A model generated the notes under the pieces. The model saw nothing but the letters and a program-made list of their open reading frames with translations. It was not told the origin of the DNA and made no database searches. Source: Firmicutes bacterium UBA6806 (GTDB lineage Bacteria > Bacillota > Clostridia > Peptostreptococcales > Acidaminobacteraceae). Taken from it: 64,000 bases of DNA. Positions 21,520 through 28,900 of the stretch are shown here, in pieces. Where the stretch lies: NCBI GenBank assembly GCA_002452745.1, contig DKFC01000035.1:1-64000 (forward strand). Direction: 5' to 3'. Made by a program: the position numbers and the translations under genes. Each line of letters begins with the position of its first letter. The first letter of the stretch is position 1.

Positions 21520-22410
21520 ATGGATAAACGAAAAGTACTACTGATAATCAATCCAGTAGCCGGAAATGGAAAAACCATTCAGCAGCTCCCCAAAATAAAA
21601 AATAAAATAAGAAATCAAAAAGGAATGGAAATTGTTATATTGGTATCGAAATATGAAGGACATATTACAGAATTGGTAAAACAGTATTTTAGTCAAGGAT
21701 ATAGAGAATTCTTGGGGGTCGGTGGTGACGGGACACTATCAGAAATCATAAACGGAATAAATTATAGTGTAACTGATAATATAATTGTGGGAATTATACC
21801 AAATGGAACTGGCAATGATTTTATTAGAAATTTTAGTAAAGATTATTCTATGGAGGCTATTATAGATCGACTAATAAATAGAGACACAACTAAAACAGAT
21901 ATAGGTCGTGTCAATGATTTCTACTTTATCAATGTATGTTCTTTGGGAATTGACGGGCCAATTGTAAAAAACACAGAAAAACTGAAAAGGTATATCCCAG
22001 GTATGGGTGCATATCTAGTGAGTACAATTAAACATGGAATTTCATTTAAGGCAAGGACAGCTGAAGTAAAAATTGATAATGTGGTACATAGAAATGATTA
22101 TTTGCTGATTGCAGTGGGAAATGGAAAATATATTGGTGGAGGGATGAAGATTTGTCCTGATGCAGAAGTAGGAGATGGAAAATTTCAAATTTGTTTAGTG
22201 GACTCAGTCAAAAGAATCCGGTTTCTCAAAAAGCTGCCTAAAATCTACACTGGAAAGTTAAAAGCACTTGATGAAGTTAATTATATGGATGGAGAAACAA
22301 TTGAAATAAAGGTTTTAGGTGATGAGTACTATATCAATGCAGATGGAAATATAATTGGTGATACACCGGCCCGTATCAGCATTATAAGAAATGCAATTAA
22401 TTTTATTTAA
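21520..22410 (+). CDS. Diacylglycerol kinase family lipid kinase
   Basis: DagK/YegS-type ATP-dependent lipid kinase, 296 residues. It has INPVAGNGKTIQQLP at the N-terminus, the catalytic-site motif GVGGDGTLSEIINGI and PNGTGNDFIR, then the C-terminal beta-sandwich domain ending with NADGNIIGDTPARI. Such enzymes phosphorylate diacylglycerol, undecaprenol or related lipids; the substrate cannot be told from sequence. ATG is preceded by GAGGAG. It stands alone between the parS spacer and a regulator. Confidence 0.88.
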   Translation: MDKRKVLLIINPVAGNGKTIQQLPKIKNKIRNQKGMEIVILVSKYEGHITELVKQYFSQGYREFLGVGGDGTLSEIINGINYSVTDNIIVGIIPNGTGNDFIRNFSKDYSMEAIIDRLINRDTTKTDIGRVNDFYFINVCSLGIDGPIVKNTEKLKRYIPGMGAYLVSTIKHGISFKARTAEVKIDNVVHRNDYLLIAVGNGKYIGGGMKICPDAEVGDGKFQICLVDSVKRIRFLKKLPKIYTGKLKALDEVNYMDGETIEIKVLGDEYYINADGNIIGDTPARISIIRNAINFI

Positions 22411-22547
22411 GGTAAAATATGTAATAAAAACGTTGTTCAATTTGAATGAAATATAAGTCTGTCAACAAATTGGTCGAAATGAGCATAAAAATTAACTGAG
22501 GCGAAATTTGAGACAAATAGAGCCGATGACTATTTAAGGGGTGCTAC

Positions 22548-23972
22548 ATGAATAATATCCAGATACAAGAAGCAAAAAAACAGTTTTTTAAAACAGGGCG
22601 ACTAAATCACAAAGTTGTCAAAGATCAAATATCAAAATCATGGTATAAATGTCATCTGACTCATGTGAATAAATCTCAGTTGATTTCAAAAGTTGAATTA
22701 GAAAGAGAAAATCAAAAAAATAATCAACTGAATGGGATTGTTGAAAAAGTATTTAATTTAATTGGAAATCATGAAAATCTATTGATTGTTGGATTAGATG
22801 GTGAGGTTGTTGATGCCAAGATAAATGATGATTTATTAAAGTCAATCAATCATGTAGATGAACAATATCTAGGAACCAATGGTATCTCCATATCACTTCG
22901 AACAAGTACTCCTTATAAAGTCTCACTTGATGAACATTATTTAGATCAGCTTTGTTCTTATTATAGTGTTGGCATACCAATTTTGCTTGAGGATAAAATG
23001 ATTGGTGTTATTGGACTTGTAAGCACTTTAGATTATTCTGAATATACTCTGATGGAGCTTGAGAATAAATTAAAGTTAACTCACACCCAAATTGGAATGG
23101 ATATAGTTCCAGAAAAAAGTGAAACAGAATCCTATGAATTGGAATCACTTTTTGTTTATCCAGATGAAATTAAACAAAAGTTCAAAATGGATATTAAGCG
23201 AACTATTGATGTAAAATTGCCTATTTTGATTATGGGAAGTGACGGTTCTGGAAAGACTACTTTAGCACTTTACCTTTCAAAAAAAATTGGAATGCAGTAT
23301 GCACTTATTGATGCAATAGATTTTCCTTCTCAGTTTTTATATGAAGAAATCATCAATAGATTGATGCAAAATGAAACAGTTATTTTAGAAAACTTTGAGC
23401 TCATTGATGCAAAAAGTCAAAAGTTGTTAACTGTTTACATCAATGAAAAAATGATAACAAATTCATCATCTAAATATAGTAATTACAAGTGTTTTAATTT
23501 AATTCTGTCAACTAGTTACACAAATCTTGATGCCCTCTATGAAATCAATATTAACCAACGATTACTCGAAAAGATTAAGAGCAATTATATACTTTTAAAA
23601 AACCTATATGATTTTGACGAAGAAAAGTGTAAACTAGTTAACACTGTGTTGAAATCACATAAAGTATCATGTACCGATGAGTATTTGAGTAAGCTGATGA
23701 AATCAGATCAGCAAATGTCCTTTAAAGATATTGTTCAAACCGTTAATAAATCTAGACTTTACCATAAGGATATAAGTGTTTACAACACACAGCATTTACA
23801 ACATATAGAAGATGAAAAAATGATGAGCTATGAAGAGATGGAGCGTCATTATATAGAGAAAGTACTCAATAAAACGGACTATAATTTAACACTTGCATCT
23901 GAAATTATGAAAATTAGTAGAAGTACACTCTATAGAAAGATACAAAAGTATCAAATTGACACAAAGAAGTAA
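22548..23972 (+). CDS. AcoR-like regulator with degenerate AAA+ domain
   Basis: 474 residues arranged like a sigma-54 activator: an N-terminal GAF-like sensor (LGTNGISISLRTSTPY, residues about 60-180), an AAA+ region with a P-loop GSDGSGKTT (about 228-236), and a C-terminal Fis-type helix-turn-helix (NLTLASEIMKISRSTLYRKI). The GAFTGA loop needed to contact sigma-54 is absent, because the stretch between Walker A and B is shortened. The Walker B position reads VILENFEL instead of a DE pair. It probably binds DNA and senses a ligand without sigma-54 activation, as TyrR-like proteins do. An ATG start follows a GGGG site. Confidence 0.8.
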   Translation: MNNIQIQEAKKQFFKTGRLNHKVVKDQISKSWYKCHLTHVNKSQLISKVELERENQKNNQLNGIVEKVFNLIGNHENLLIVGLDGEVVDAKINDDLLKSINHVDEQYLGTNGISISLRTSTPYKVSLDEHYLDQLCSYYSVGIPILLEDKMIGVIGLVSTLDYSEYTLMELENKLKLTHTQIGMDIVPEKSETESYELESLFVYPDEIKQKFKMDIKRTIDVKLPILIMGSDGSGKTTLALYLSKKIGMQYALIDAIDFPSQFLYEEIINRLMQNETVILENFELIDAKSQKLLTVYINEKMITNSSSKYSNYKCFNLILSTSYTNLDALYEININQRLLEKIKSNYILLKNLYDFDEEKCKLVNTVLKSHKVSCTDEYLSKLMKSDQQMSFKDIVQTVNKSRLYHKDISVYNTQHLQHIEDEKMMSYEEMERHYIEKVLNKTDYNLTLASEIMKISRSTLYRKIQKYQIDTKK

Positions 23973-24004
23973 AAAAGCAGAATTTTAAAAATGAGACACC
24001 TTTT

Positions 24005-24038
24005 GAGAATGTACTAAATTGCGACATTCTCTTTTTTT
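24005..24038 (+). terminator. Terminator after the AcoR-like regulator
   Basis: GAGAATGT / ACATTCTC stem followed by seven T residues. Confidence 0.85.
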
Positions 24039-24555
24039 GAGGAGAGATAAAGGAGAATAGAAAATTCGATTCTAGAGGTCATATGATGGATAGGATGATA
24101 AAAGTTAAAGGTATGTAATTGGCAAATATGGACGCCCTTATAAATGGCTGTAGAGAATCTCTCACAAATGGCTAGAAGGGATTAAAAATAATGCTGGATG
24201 TCATTTCAAAACGTTAAAATATTTAATTGTGGCTATTTTAGGAACAATATTTCAGATTAATATTAAAAAAAATTTGCAGTATTGATATCAATAAAACGTT
24301 TAAATTTGAACAATGTTAAAACAAACTGTTAACTTGTAAAATGGTGTGAAATGGTAAAAAGTGATATGTTAATACTTACTAGTTTTAGCTTAAATCACTG
24401 AAAAAACTGAATTAGATACTAGAATAATAGGTTTGTAAAAATAAATTGTAATTATGAATTAAATTATGTAGAATTAATATAGACATCAAAAGGCTGTTAT
24501 ATAGCGTTTTTTGAGATTTACAGTTAATTAACAGTAAACTAAAGGGGGTGATGTA
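24039..24555. other. Non-coding leader region upstream of the HTH/coiled-coil operon
   Basis: About 517 bp without a supportable gene. It is strongly AT-rich, and a promoter for the next operon should lie here, but no clear hexamer pair was found. A stretch around 24117-24285 can be read in one frame with a single stop, but it lacks any recognisable motif or start. Confidence 0.5.
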
Positions 24556-24996
24556 ATGTATAAAGTTAGTGAAGCGGCAGATATAATTGGCGTCGAAAAA
24601 GTTGACATATTTGAAAAGATGATTACGCATAAGGCTTTACTGGATCCGAATATCACTAAGCAAGATGGGGTCACGTATTTTGATGATAGAGGGTTAGAAA
24701 TTCTAAAGACATTATTTCACACGACTTTAGAAATCGGAAGCGATTTACAAAGGGAGACAGAAGAATCGCCAAAAGAACTCAAAGTAAATAAACCTAAGAC
24801 CAGACAGGATAAAGAATATGAAATTTTAAAGAAAAAAATCGATATTCTAACAAATGAGCTAAATAATTTAGATCGGGAACTCAATGTGAAGGATGAGCTC
24901 ATTGGAAAATATCAGTTTAAAATGCTTGAAGATTTAGATTCAATCAGTAAGTTGCAATATAGTTTACTAAAGAAACTTGAAAGGTCAGTTGATTAA
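24556..24996 (+). CDS. HTH/coiled-coil protein, MerR/RacA-like architecture (copy 1)
   Basis: 146 residues. The N-terminus MYKVSEAADIIGVEKVDIFE resembles a MerR-type or excisionase-type helix-turn-helix, followed by a short wing (QDGVTYFDDRGLEIL). A charged linker and a predicted coiled coil (about residues 85-140, rich in K/E/L heptads) make up the rest. It is related to the next gene by layout and by the shared pattern MY+V-EAA/VAR-G-K/V-I then YFDD/YIDDEGVEI. GGGGGTGATGTA precedes ATG. A DNA-binding, self-associating protein is likely; the exact role is unknown. Confidence 0.75.
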   Translation: MYKVSEAADIIGVEKVDIFEKMITHKALLDPNITKQDGVTYFDDRGLEILKTLFHTTLEIGSDLQRETEESPKELKVNKPKTRQDKEYEILKKKIDILTNELNNLDRELNVKDELIGKYQFKMLEDLDSISKLQYSLLKKLERSVD

Positions 24997-24998
24997 TT

Positions 24999-25385
24999 AT
25001 GTATAGAGTGATTGAGGTTGCCAGAATGCTGGGTGTCAGTAAGGTGACGATTTACAAGAAGATCAATAAGAATAAAAAGCAATTGAAGCCTCATATACAC
25101 ACGAGGAGCAATATTACTTACATTGATGATGAAGGCGTTGAGATCATCAAGGACAGTATTGAAATCGTCACACCTTATATTTTAAACGAAGACACCGATC
25201 TTGCAGAATTTAAGCGAAATAGCATGGAAGACTTGAATCAGATGATTGGGATACTCAGTCATCAGATTGAGGTTAAGAAAAAACAGATTGATAAAAGAGA
25301 TGAGATAATAGAATCATATAAGAGCATTTTAAAAAGCAATAGAGGCAAAATTCAGTATTTAGAAAGTCGATTAAATGAATTATAA
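24999..25385 (+). CDS. HTH/coiled-coil protein, MerR/RacA-like architecture (copy 2)
   Basis: 128 residues. It has a clear N-terminal helix-turn-helix (VIEVARMLGVSKVTIYKKIN) with a wing ending in ITYIDDEGVEII, then a long coiled coil (residues about 75-128: LNQMIGILSHQIEVKKKQID and following). It begins 2 bp after copy 1 and appears to be a divergent paralogue. A helix-turn-helix plus coiled coil near the origin recalls RacA, which anchors the origin to the cell pole in Bacillus, but sequence identity to RacA cannot be judged here. Confidence 0.75.
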   Translation: MYRVIEVARMLGVSKVTIYKKINKNKKQLKPHIHTRSNITYIDDEGVEIIKDSIEIVTPYILNEDTDLAEFKRNSMEDLNQMIGILSHQIEVKKKQIDKRDEIIESYKSILKSNRGKIQYLESRLNEL

Positions 25386-25405
25386 ATCACAGGGAGGGTA
25401 ATGTC

Positions 25406-26134
25406 GTGGTACCTAAAAAAACACTTTTTGAAAGAATGGGTTTGGTTGAAACGGGAACAAATGAAGTTGAAGAAACGATAGTTGATCAAATTCAAGGGAG
25501 CGAAGCTGATGAGACTGCATTGGATGAAAGTCAAATTCCCGATTTGGAAAATGTGCCCGATCTGACACATTTTGTAAGTGATTCAAAACCGGGAACAGAT
25601 TTTACAGTTGATGAACCTGTTAAACCTGAGCCCAAAAGCGATTCAGGTGAAATGAACGATATTCCAAAAGATATTGGCGATAAGTTGGATTTGCTAATCA
25701 ATGCCTATGAAAAAAACAAGATGCTGACAATTGATGAAATCTACAGAAATTCTCATCTAGAGACAGACTTGAAAAAATCTATTTTTATGGCAGATGTTTA
25801 TATCAAGGCCATTCCAGAAAATCTGCCAATGGATGTAAAACGGGAAACTGTACTCAATATTATGAACGTTTCTAATGTTAGCTTAGATGAACTCTTAAAC
25901 GATGCCTATAAGAGAATTGATTCACTTAATACTGTTTTGGAAGAAACGGTTTCGACAACTCAAGAAATTTTTAATAGAAATGACGCAACCATCAGAGAAC
26001 TCGAAAAGAGAATTGAAGATTTGAAAGAAATTAACAAAGGGCGTAAGAAATTCCAAGAAGATCAAAATACGCTGATTGAATATGAAATTCAAAAAATAAT
26101 CAATTTGGTCGAGTTTGTAAAACCAAAGAAGTAG
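25406..26134 (+). CDS. Unknown acidic coiled-coil protein
   Basis: I do not recognise this 242-residue protein. The first 85 residues are acidic and probably disordered (many E, D, P). The middle (residues about 88-165) is helical and hydrophobic enough to fold, and the C-terminal part (residues about 170-235) is a coiled coil. It starts at GTG 25406 behind AGGGAGGG. It has no membrane segment. It lies between two HTH/coiled-coil genes and a membrane-anchored OmpA-like gene, so a scaffold linking the two is a fair guess. Confidence 0.7.
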   Translation: MVPKKTLFERMGLVETGTNEVEETIVDQIQGSEADETALDESQIPDLENVPDLTHFVSDSKPGTDFTVDEPVKPEPKSDSGEMNDIPKDIGDKLDLLINAYEKNKMLTIDEIYRNSHLETDLKKSIFMADVYIKAIPENLPMDVKRETVLNIMNVSNVSLDELLNDAYKRIDSLNTVLEETVSTTQEIFNRNDATIRELEKRIEDLKEINKGRKKFQEDQNTLIEYEIQKIINLVEFVKPKK

Positions 26135-26140
26135 GGTGCT

Positions 26141-26854
26141 ATGTCCATGAAATATACGACAAAGGGTAAAATTGTAATAGGTGCATATTTGACTGTGCTA
26201 TTGGCAGTTATAATCTTTTCGGGCAGTTATGTCGTCAACTATTTCACTGGTGCGCCCATCCCGCCAGAAGTGGCTATTAAACCAGAGGTTTCTGAGCCCA
26301 AAGATGAATCTTCAGAGGTGGATCAGGTGCAAAACCCTGTAGAAAATGAGTCATCTGGTATTGACAATTCAAGCGGAACACCTGATAATAGTATGGGTGA
26401 TGTTGAAACAGAGCAAAGTGATATCGTTGATAATTCTGACACAAATTCTGGAACAGAGACTTACTCTGAGAAGGATTTGAATGTTTTGAGAGAAGGATTT
26501 ATTTCTATCTACTTTGGTATACAGTCATTTGATGTAAGCGAGAACAATCTGGAAACGCTTAAATCTTTTGTTGAACTTGCAGGAAAATATCCTGATGAAC
26601 AAATTGTGATTGAAGGTCATAGTGATGGTTATCCTAACTTTGAAAACACTGCAATGGAGGTTTCACTGGCTTCTGGAAGGATAGATGCTGTGTATGATGT
26701 ACTTGTTCAAAACGGCATTGAGTCCGATATGATTATTACCGTGAATGCAGGATCAAAAGATCCCGTTTCAAAAAAAGAAAGCGACAGATCAAAAAATGAT
26801 CGTGTAGATGTCTATTTTATTGATCATGTACTCAATGATGTCAAATCAAAATAG
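26141..26854 (+). CDS. Membrane-anchored OmpA/MotB-like protein
   Basis: 237 residues. One N-terminal membrane segment (about residues 9-31) is followed by an acidic, Ser/Glu/Asp-rich linker (about 45-110) and a C-terminal OmpA-like domain. That domain has IVIEGHSDGYPNFENT (matching the GHTDxxG strand), LASGRIDAVYDVL and KNDRVDVYFI (matching the NRRVE region). Such domains bind peptidoglycan. The helix places the domain on the outside of a single membrane. It follows the coiled-coil gene by 6 bp. Confidence 0.85.
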   Translation: MSMKYTTKGKIVIGAYLTVLLAVIIFSGSYVVNYFTGAPIPPEVAIKPEVSEPKDESSEVDQVQNPVENESSGIDNSSGTPDNSMGDVETEQSDIVDNSDTNSGTETYSEKDLNVLREGFISIYFGIQSFDVSENNLETLKSFVELAGKYPDEQIVIEGHSDGYPNFENTAMEVSLASGRIDAVYDVLVQNGIESDMIITVNAGSKDPVSKKESDRSKNDRVDVYFIDHVLNDVKSK

Positions 26855-26937
26855 TATAATCAGGATCATCAGATGAAAAGTGATATAAATTGCTTGTTGA
26901 GCATCTTTTTGCAGGCTGCTGTTCAGGCAATTACTAT

Positions 26938-27012
26938 GCCCTCATAGTTAAATGGATATAACATGCCCCTCCTAAGGGCAAATTGCAGGTTCGATTCCTG
27001 CTGGGGGTGCCA
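26938..27012 (+). tRNA. tRNA-Arg (anticodon CCT)
   Basis: 75 nt including an encoded CCA. Acceptor GCCCTCA/TGGGGGT has a G-T closing pair, the D stem is GTTA/TAAC with GG in the loop, the anticodon arm is TGCCC CTCCTAA GGGCA, and the T arm is GCAGG TTCGATT CCTGC. It decodes AGG. Confidence 0.95.
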
Positions 27013-27029
27013 ATAGAATTTCTATGAAA

Positions 27030-27062
27030 AATACCCTTGTCTTCTATTGAGACAGGGGTATA
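27030..27062 (+). terminator. Possible weak terminator after tRNA-Arg
   Basis: Hairpin ATACCCTTGTCT / AGACAGGGGTAT, but it is followed by TATTAG rather than a proper T tract. Confidence 0.4.
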
Positions 27063-27092
27063 TTAGATTGAGACTGGAGCAAGGGAGGCTAT

Positions 27093-27872
27093 ATGAACGA
27101 TCACTTTCAAAATTCAAATAACAGTTTGTGGCAAAGTGACACATTCGCTGCCTATGTCAACAAATATGGAAGCCCAGAAGAGGCGGCTAAGAAGGTTTTG
27201 AAGAACCCAGAGAGAATTCTCTTTCCTATGAAAGAGGATATTGGTAATTTGAAATTCAAAAAAGTTGCAAATTTGATGGGATCAGTTGGCCAAAAGGCAG
27301 TGGCTCTATCCCTACTCGGGGCAGACGTAACGGTTTTCGACTTATCCAATAGCCACAAAATCTATGCACAGGCGCTTGCAGCGGCATGTGGAACATCCAT
27401 CCACTATGAGGTGGGAAATGTATTAGACATAAATCAGGCAATATATGGCGATTATTTTGAAATCGCCATAGCAGAGATGGGAATTGTACATTACTTTACG
27501 GACTTAGATGTTTTTTTTAGAAGCGTTTATGAAATTCTAAGAAGAGATGGTGTTTTCATATTAAGAGATTTTCATCCAGTGTCAACAAAGTTGATCTCAT
27601 CCAGAGGATCTACTGCAAAAGTTCGAAAACACAAAGTGACAGGTGACTATTTTAGTAAAGAACTGGTGGAACAAGAAGTTGCATTTTCAAAATACTCAGA
27701 GAATACAGTTGAAGAAAAGGTCATGCTTAGAAAATGGACATTGGGTGAAATTGTCACATCACTTGCAAATACGGGTTTTATCATAGAGAAATTAAGAGAA
27801 GAACCCAATTATTCGTCAGAATCTTTTGATGCGGGGATTCCCAAAACTTTTACGGTTAAATGTCGGAAATAG
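27093..27872 (+). CDS. Class I SAM-dependent methyltransferase
   Basis: 259 residues. The SAM-binding region reads VANLMGSVGQKAVALSLLGA followed by the acidic VTVFDLSN strand end, then FEIAIAEMGIVHYF and a post-methylation motif (LRRDGVFILRDFHP). It most resembles the small-molecule or tRNA-modifying class I family, but the substrate is unknown. GGGAGG precedes ATG. It abuts the tRNA adenosine deaminase gene, a possible but unproven hint at RNA modification. Confidence 0.8.
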   Translation: MNDHFQNSNNSLWQSDTFAAYVNKYGSPEEAAKKVLKNPERILFPMKEDIGNLKFKKVANLMGSVGQKAVALSLLGADVTVFDLSNSHKIYAQALAAACGTSIHYEVGNVLDINQAIYGDYFEIAIAEMGIVHYFTDLDVFFRSVYEILRRDGVFILRDFHPVSTKLISSRGSTAKVRKHKVTGDYFSKELVEQEVAFSKYSENTVEEKVMLRKWTLGEIVTSLANTGFIIEKLREEPNYSSESFDAGIPKTFTVKCRK

Positions 27873-27881
27873 GTGATTAAA

Positions 27882-28340
27882 ATGCTTGATAACAAGGCCG
27901 CTTATTATATGAAAGAGGCACTAATTGAAGCAAAAAAGGCGTATGATTTAGGTGAAGTTCCCATTGGCTGTATTATTGTTCAGAATGACAGAATTATTGG
28001 ACGAGGACATAATACGAGGGAGTTAAGTGAAAATGCACTGGCCCATGCAGAGATAAACGCCATACGGCAGGCCTGTGAGAATAATGGGCACTGGAGATTG
28101 ACAGACACTGAACTCTATGTTACAATTGAACCCTGCCCCATGTGTATTGGGGCTATTTATCAGTCCAGAATCAGCAAAGTGTACTATGGTGCGCCAGATT
28201 TTAAAGCAGGCGCTTGTGGTTCTCTGTTTAATCTGTTTGACATAAAAGGGCTTAACCACTATACTGATATAGTGGGTGGTGTAGAAGAAGCTGCCTGTTC
28301 GGAACTGATGAAGCATTTTTTTAAAAAGTTGAGAAAATAA
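27882..28340 (+). CDS. tadA: tRNA-specific adenosine deaminase
   Basis: Converts adenosine 34 of tRNA-Arg(ACG) to inosine. The zinc site is visible as HAEINAI (His and catalytic Glu) and PCPMCIGAI (two Cys). The rest matches TadA: VPIGCIIVQNDRIIGRGHN and the C-terminal helical end. ATG 27882 gives 152 residues; an in-frame GTG at 27873, right after the methyltransferase stop, would add three. A tRNA-Ser gene follows directly. Confidence 0.95.
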   Translation: MLDNKAAYYMKEALIEAKKAYDLGEVPIGCIIVQNDRIIGRGHNTRELSENALAHAEINAIRQACENNGHWRLTDTELYVTIEPCPMCIGAIYQSRISKVYYGAPDFKAGACGSLFNLFDIKGLNHYTDIVGGVEEAACSELMKHFFKKLRK

Positions 28341-28341
28341 T

Positions 28342-28431
28342 GGAGAGGTGTCCGAGTTGGCTAAGGGGCACGCCTGGAAAGCGTGTAAGGCTGTCATGGC
28401 CCCGCGGGTTCGAGTCCCGCTCTCTCCGCCA
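28342..28431 (+). tRNA. tRNA-Ser (anticodon GGA)
   Basis: 90 nt with CCA and a long variable arm typical of class II tRNAs. Anticodon arm CACGC CTGGAAA GCGTG; T arm GCGGG TTCGAGT CCCGC. It decodes UCC/UCU and starts 1 bp after the tadA stop. Confidence 0.97.
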
Positions 28432-28440
28432 GTTTAATAT

Positions 28441-28710
28441 ATGCCGTGCTAGATGGGGAGGTAGCGGTGCCTTGTAACTTGCAATCCGCTGTAGCAAGAT
28501 TGAAGTCCATCTAAGGGATACCATTGTTGAGTCTGCCCATAAAAAGTGGTGTTGATAATTGGGTCCTGCGCAATAAGCACTTGTGAACTCCGTCAGATCT
28601 GGAAGGAAGCAGCGGTAAGCGAGACCGTTTATGTGCCGCGGGGGTTCCTGGTTTGAGCTAACTGTTATGGTAACGTCTGTAATAGTTTTTCGAAGATGGA
28701 TGCACGGCTT
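28441..28710 (+). ncRNA. ffs: Signal recognition particle RNA, Bacillus-type (long form with Alu domain)
   Basis: The 5' end GCCGTGCTAGATGGGGAGG and the 3' end GCACGGC pair to close the molecule. The conserved S-domain is present: GGGTCCTGCGCAA, TCAGATCTGGAAGGAAGCAG and GTGCCGCGGGGG. The Alu-domain helices make it about 270 nt, as in Bacillus and Clostridia. It lies just after tRNA-Ser and 118 bp... upstream of the dnaX region's preceding sensor genes. Confidence 0.95.
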
Positions 28711-28718
28711 ACATAGCA

Positions 28719-28751
28719 AAAAAAGTTGTCTTTATGACAACTTTTTTTATT
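28719..28751 (+). terminator. Terminator of the SRP RNA gene
   Basis: AAAAAAGTTGTC / GACAACTTTTTTT stem with a TTTAT loop. Confidence 0.9.
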
Positions 28752-28900
28752 TAACACCATTCAAGGGTCTAATTGATGAAAACAATCAGAAAAACCGGAG
28801 GATTCGATGTAGGACGTTTTTTTATTTGCGCCATTAACTTTATTTTTTTAGGTATTTCTAATATAATTTACATAGTGATGTAAATTGTTGGGGAGAAATC

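Noticed and set aside
21371..21523. Open frame reading DKDIENEVKSIEEKIKEYAE and onward, just before the lipid kinase gene
   Set aside because: It has no start codon or ribosome binding site, runs to a stop inside the next gene start, and matches no family I know. It could be another decayed gene tail.
24117..24285. Frame reading GKYGRPYKWL, one stop, then RISHKWLEGIKNN and a hydrophobic stretch
   Set aside because: One internal stop, no start, and no family motif. Too little to call a pseudogene.
24039..24555. Possible c-di-GMP or other riboswitch ahead of the HTH operon
   Set aside because: I looked for the conserved c-di-GMP-I core and found neither the GGACGCAAAG-type segment nor a convincing pseudoknot.
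24412..24630. 72-codon minus-strand open frame in the leader of the HTH operon
   Set aside because: No ribosome binding site, Tyr/Leu-rich AT-driven composition, and overlap with the real gene at 24556.
28321..28719. 132-codon minus-strand open frame across tRNA-Ser and SRP RNA
   Set aside because: It overlaps two structural RNA genes. The ERDSNPRG-like stretch is the well-known translated tRNA-Ser artefact.
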